Assembly: GCA_012517025.1 (NCBI GenBank)
Contig: JAAYVT010000337.1
Span: 1-6,618 of the forward strand
From: Phyllobacteriaceae bacterium
Lineage (GTDB): Bacteria; Pseudomonadota; Alphaproteobacteria; Rhizobiales; Ancalomicrobiaceae
Reading direction: 5' to 3'
Length of the DNA stretch: 6,618 nucleotides
Positions 6,206 to 6,618 of the stretch are shown here, piece after piece; the stretch's first letter is position 1, and every line of letters begins with the position of its first letter. The notes under the pieces are model-generated. The model was not told where the DNA came from and did no database searches. It saw only the letters and a list, made by a program, of their open reading frames with translations. The position numbers were made by a program, and so were the translations under genes.

Positions 6206-6618
6206 CTCTCCGCTCTCCCGACCGATGTGGCGCGGACCGCGGCACCGCGATCGACCGGTCGCGCCGTCGCGACCGGTCCGCTCCGGCCGTCGTCGATCAC
6301 GACGCGGTCGCGGCCGTCGCTCTTGGCCCGGTAGAGGGCCCGATCGGCGGCGGCGACGAGACCGGCGGTGTCGCCGGTGCGCCCGATGCCGGCGATGCCG
6401 GCGCTGAAGGTGACGTGGAAACTCGCCCCGCCGGCGACCATCTCCAGCCCCGAGAAATGGCGGCGGAACGCGTCGATCACCGGCGCCGCCCGCTCCGGCG
6501 AGGTGTCGAGGAGCAGCACCCCGAACTCCTCGCCGCCGTAGCGGCCGACCACGTCGGTGCGCCTGAGCCACGCCACCAGCGCCGAGGCGAGGCGCCTCAG
6601 CACCAGATCGCCGGCCTG
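6202..6618 (-). CDS. Diguanylate cyclase, C-terminal part of the GGDEF domain (cut by the right edge)
   Basis: This is the 3' end of a gene that makes c-di-GMP from two GTP. The 138 visible residues begin inside a GGDEF domain: residues 3-8 (GDLVLR) match the conserved GDxxLR segment. The active-site loop is GGEEF (visible residues 28-32), a catalytically competent variant. The RxxD inhibitory site (R19-D22) stands five residues before it, so product feedback inhibition is likely. The usual C-terminal block ADRALYRAKSDGRDRV (92-106) is intact. About 32 residues follow the domain and look like a low-complexity Arg/Ala-rich tail; the DNA coding part of it holds a perfect 11-bp inverted repeat. 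A GTG at 6603 is in frame, but it falls inside the domain and the frame is open to the edge, so the real start and any sensor domain are outside. The gene overlaps the PilZ regulator by 4 nt. Confidence 0.93.
   Translation of the reverse strand, partial: QAGDLVLRRLASALVAWLRRTDVVGRYGGEEFGVLLLDTSPERAAPVIDAFRRHFSGLEMVAGGASFHVTFSAGIAGIGRTGDTAGLVAAADRALYRAKSDGRDRVVIDDGRSGPVATARPVDRGAAVRATSVGRAER
6213..6219 (-). promoter_or_regulatory. Shine-Dalgarno-like GGGAGAG and ATGA stop/start overlap for the PilZ regulator
   Basis: On the minus strand GGGAGAG (6219 to 6213) stands 7 nt before the ATG at 6205, and the cyclase TGA (6204-6202) shares two bases with that ATG. This arrangement supports the 417-residue start and suggests that ribosomes finishing the cyclase re-initiate on the regulator. 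Confidence 0.6.
6253..6278. repeat. Perfect 11-bp inverted repeat with 4-nt loop near the cyclase/PilZ junction
   Basis: Arms GACCGGTCGCG (6253-6263) and CGCGACCGGTC (6268-6278) are exact reverse complements around CCGT. It lies in the coding part of the cyclase tail (visible residues 114-122), and its near end is 47 nt before the ATG of the PilZ regulator. Each arm contains the 8-bp palindrome GACCGGTC. In the operon mRNA it would form a very stable GC hairpin. No U-run follows on either strand, so it is not a canonical Rho-independent terminator. It could affect RNA stability or translation of the next gene, or be a protein site; function is unproven. Confidence 0.55.

Noticed and set aside
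3698..6334. Long plus-strand open frame (878 codons) opposite the kinase and PilZ genes
   Set aside because: Same Arg/His-rich shadow composition, running across three genuine minus-strand genes and their junctions.
6206..6571. Upstream extension of the PilZ regulator frame to 6571
   Set aside because: The added residues are Arg-rich nonsense, while another frame of the same DNA encodes a clean GGEEF domain. The ATG at 6205 with ATGA overlap is the better start.
6202..6603. GTG at 6603 as the true start of the cyclase
   Set aside because: It lies within the conserved GDLVLR segment of the GGDEF domain, and the frame is open to the window edge. The gene is truncated by the window, not short.

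Overview
The window is very GC-rich, with strong third-position G/C bias and almost no non-coding space. Together with the families present (MASE1-like/multi-PAS hybrid histidine kinase, single-domain receivers, GGDEF and PilZ proteins), this suggests an alphaproteobacterium, perhaps of the Hyphomicrobiales. Nothing here fixes the genus, and the window has no RNA gene, mobile element or CRISPR array that I can see.

Layout. Four genes lie head to tail on the minus strand and read from the right edge to the left. They are (1) the C-terminal part of an active-looking diguanylate cyclase, cut by the right edge (6618-6202); (2) a 417-residue receiver / degenerate GGDEF / PilZ protein (6205-4952), whose ATG overlaps the cyclase stop as ATGA; (3) a 1399-residue membrane hybrid histidine kinase (4924-725), 27 nt further on; and (4) a 131-residue stand-alone receiver (735-340), overlapping the kinase by 11 nt. 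Such tight packing points to one operon whose promoter lies beyond the right edge. A small Trp-rich protein of unknown function (71-328) sits on the plus strand at the left edge and converges on the operon with an 11-nt gap.

How the genes may work together. The kinase has a MASE1-like membrane sensor region, five PAS domains and an intact HisKA/HATPase core, so it should feed phosphate to receivers. Three receivers with intact phosphoacceptor Asp are visible: the kinase's own C-terminal one, the stand-alone one, and the one at the N-terminus of the PilZ protein. The cyclase (GGEEF, with an RxxD inhibitory site) would make c-di-GMP. The protein coupled to it has lost its GGDEF catalytic motif but keeps an RxxD at the exact inhibitory-site spacing and carries a complete PilZ signature, so it looks like a c-di-GMP receiver under phosphorylation control. 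The inferred unit is a combined phosphorelay/c-di-GMP switch that holds maker, reader and kinase in one operon.

The points most worth following up are this reader with two possible c-di-GMP sites, a cryptic pseudo-receiver inside the hybrid kinase with Glu where Asp is expected, and a perfect 11-bp inverted repeat in the 3' end of the cyclase gene just upstream of the reader's start.
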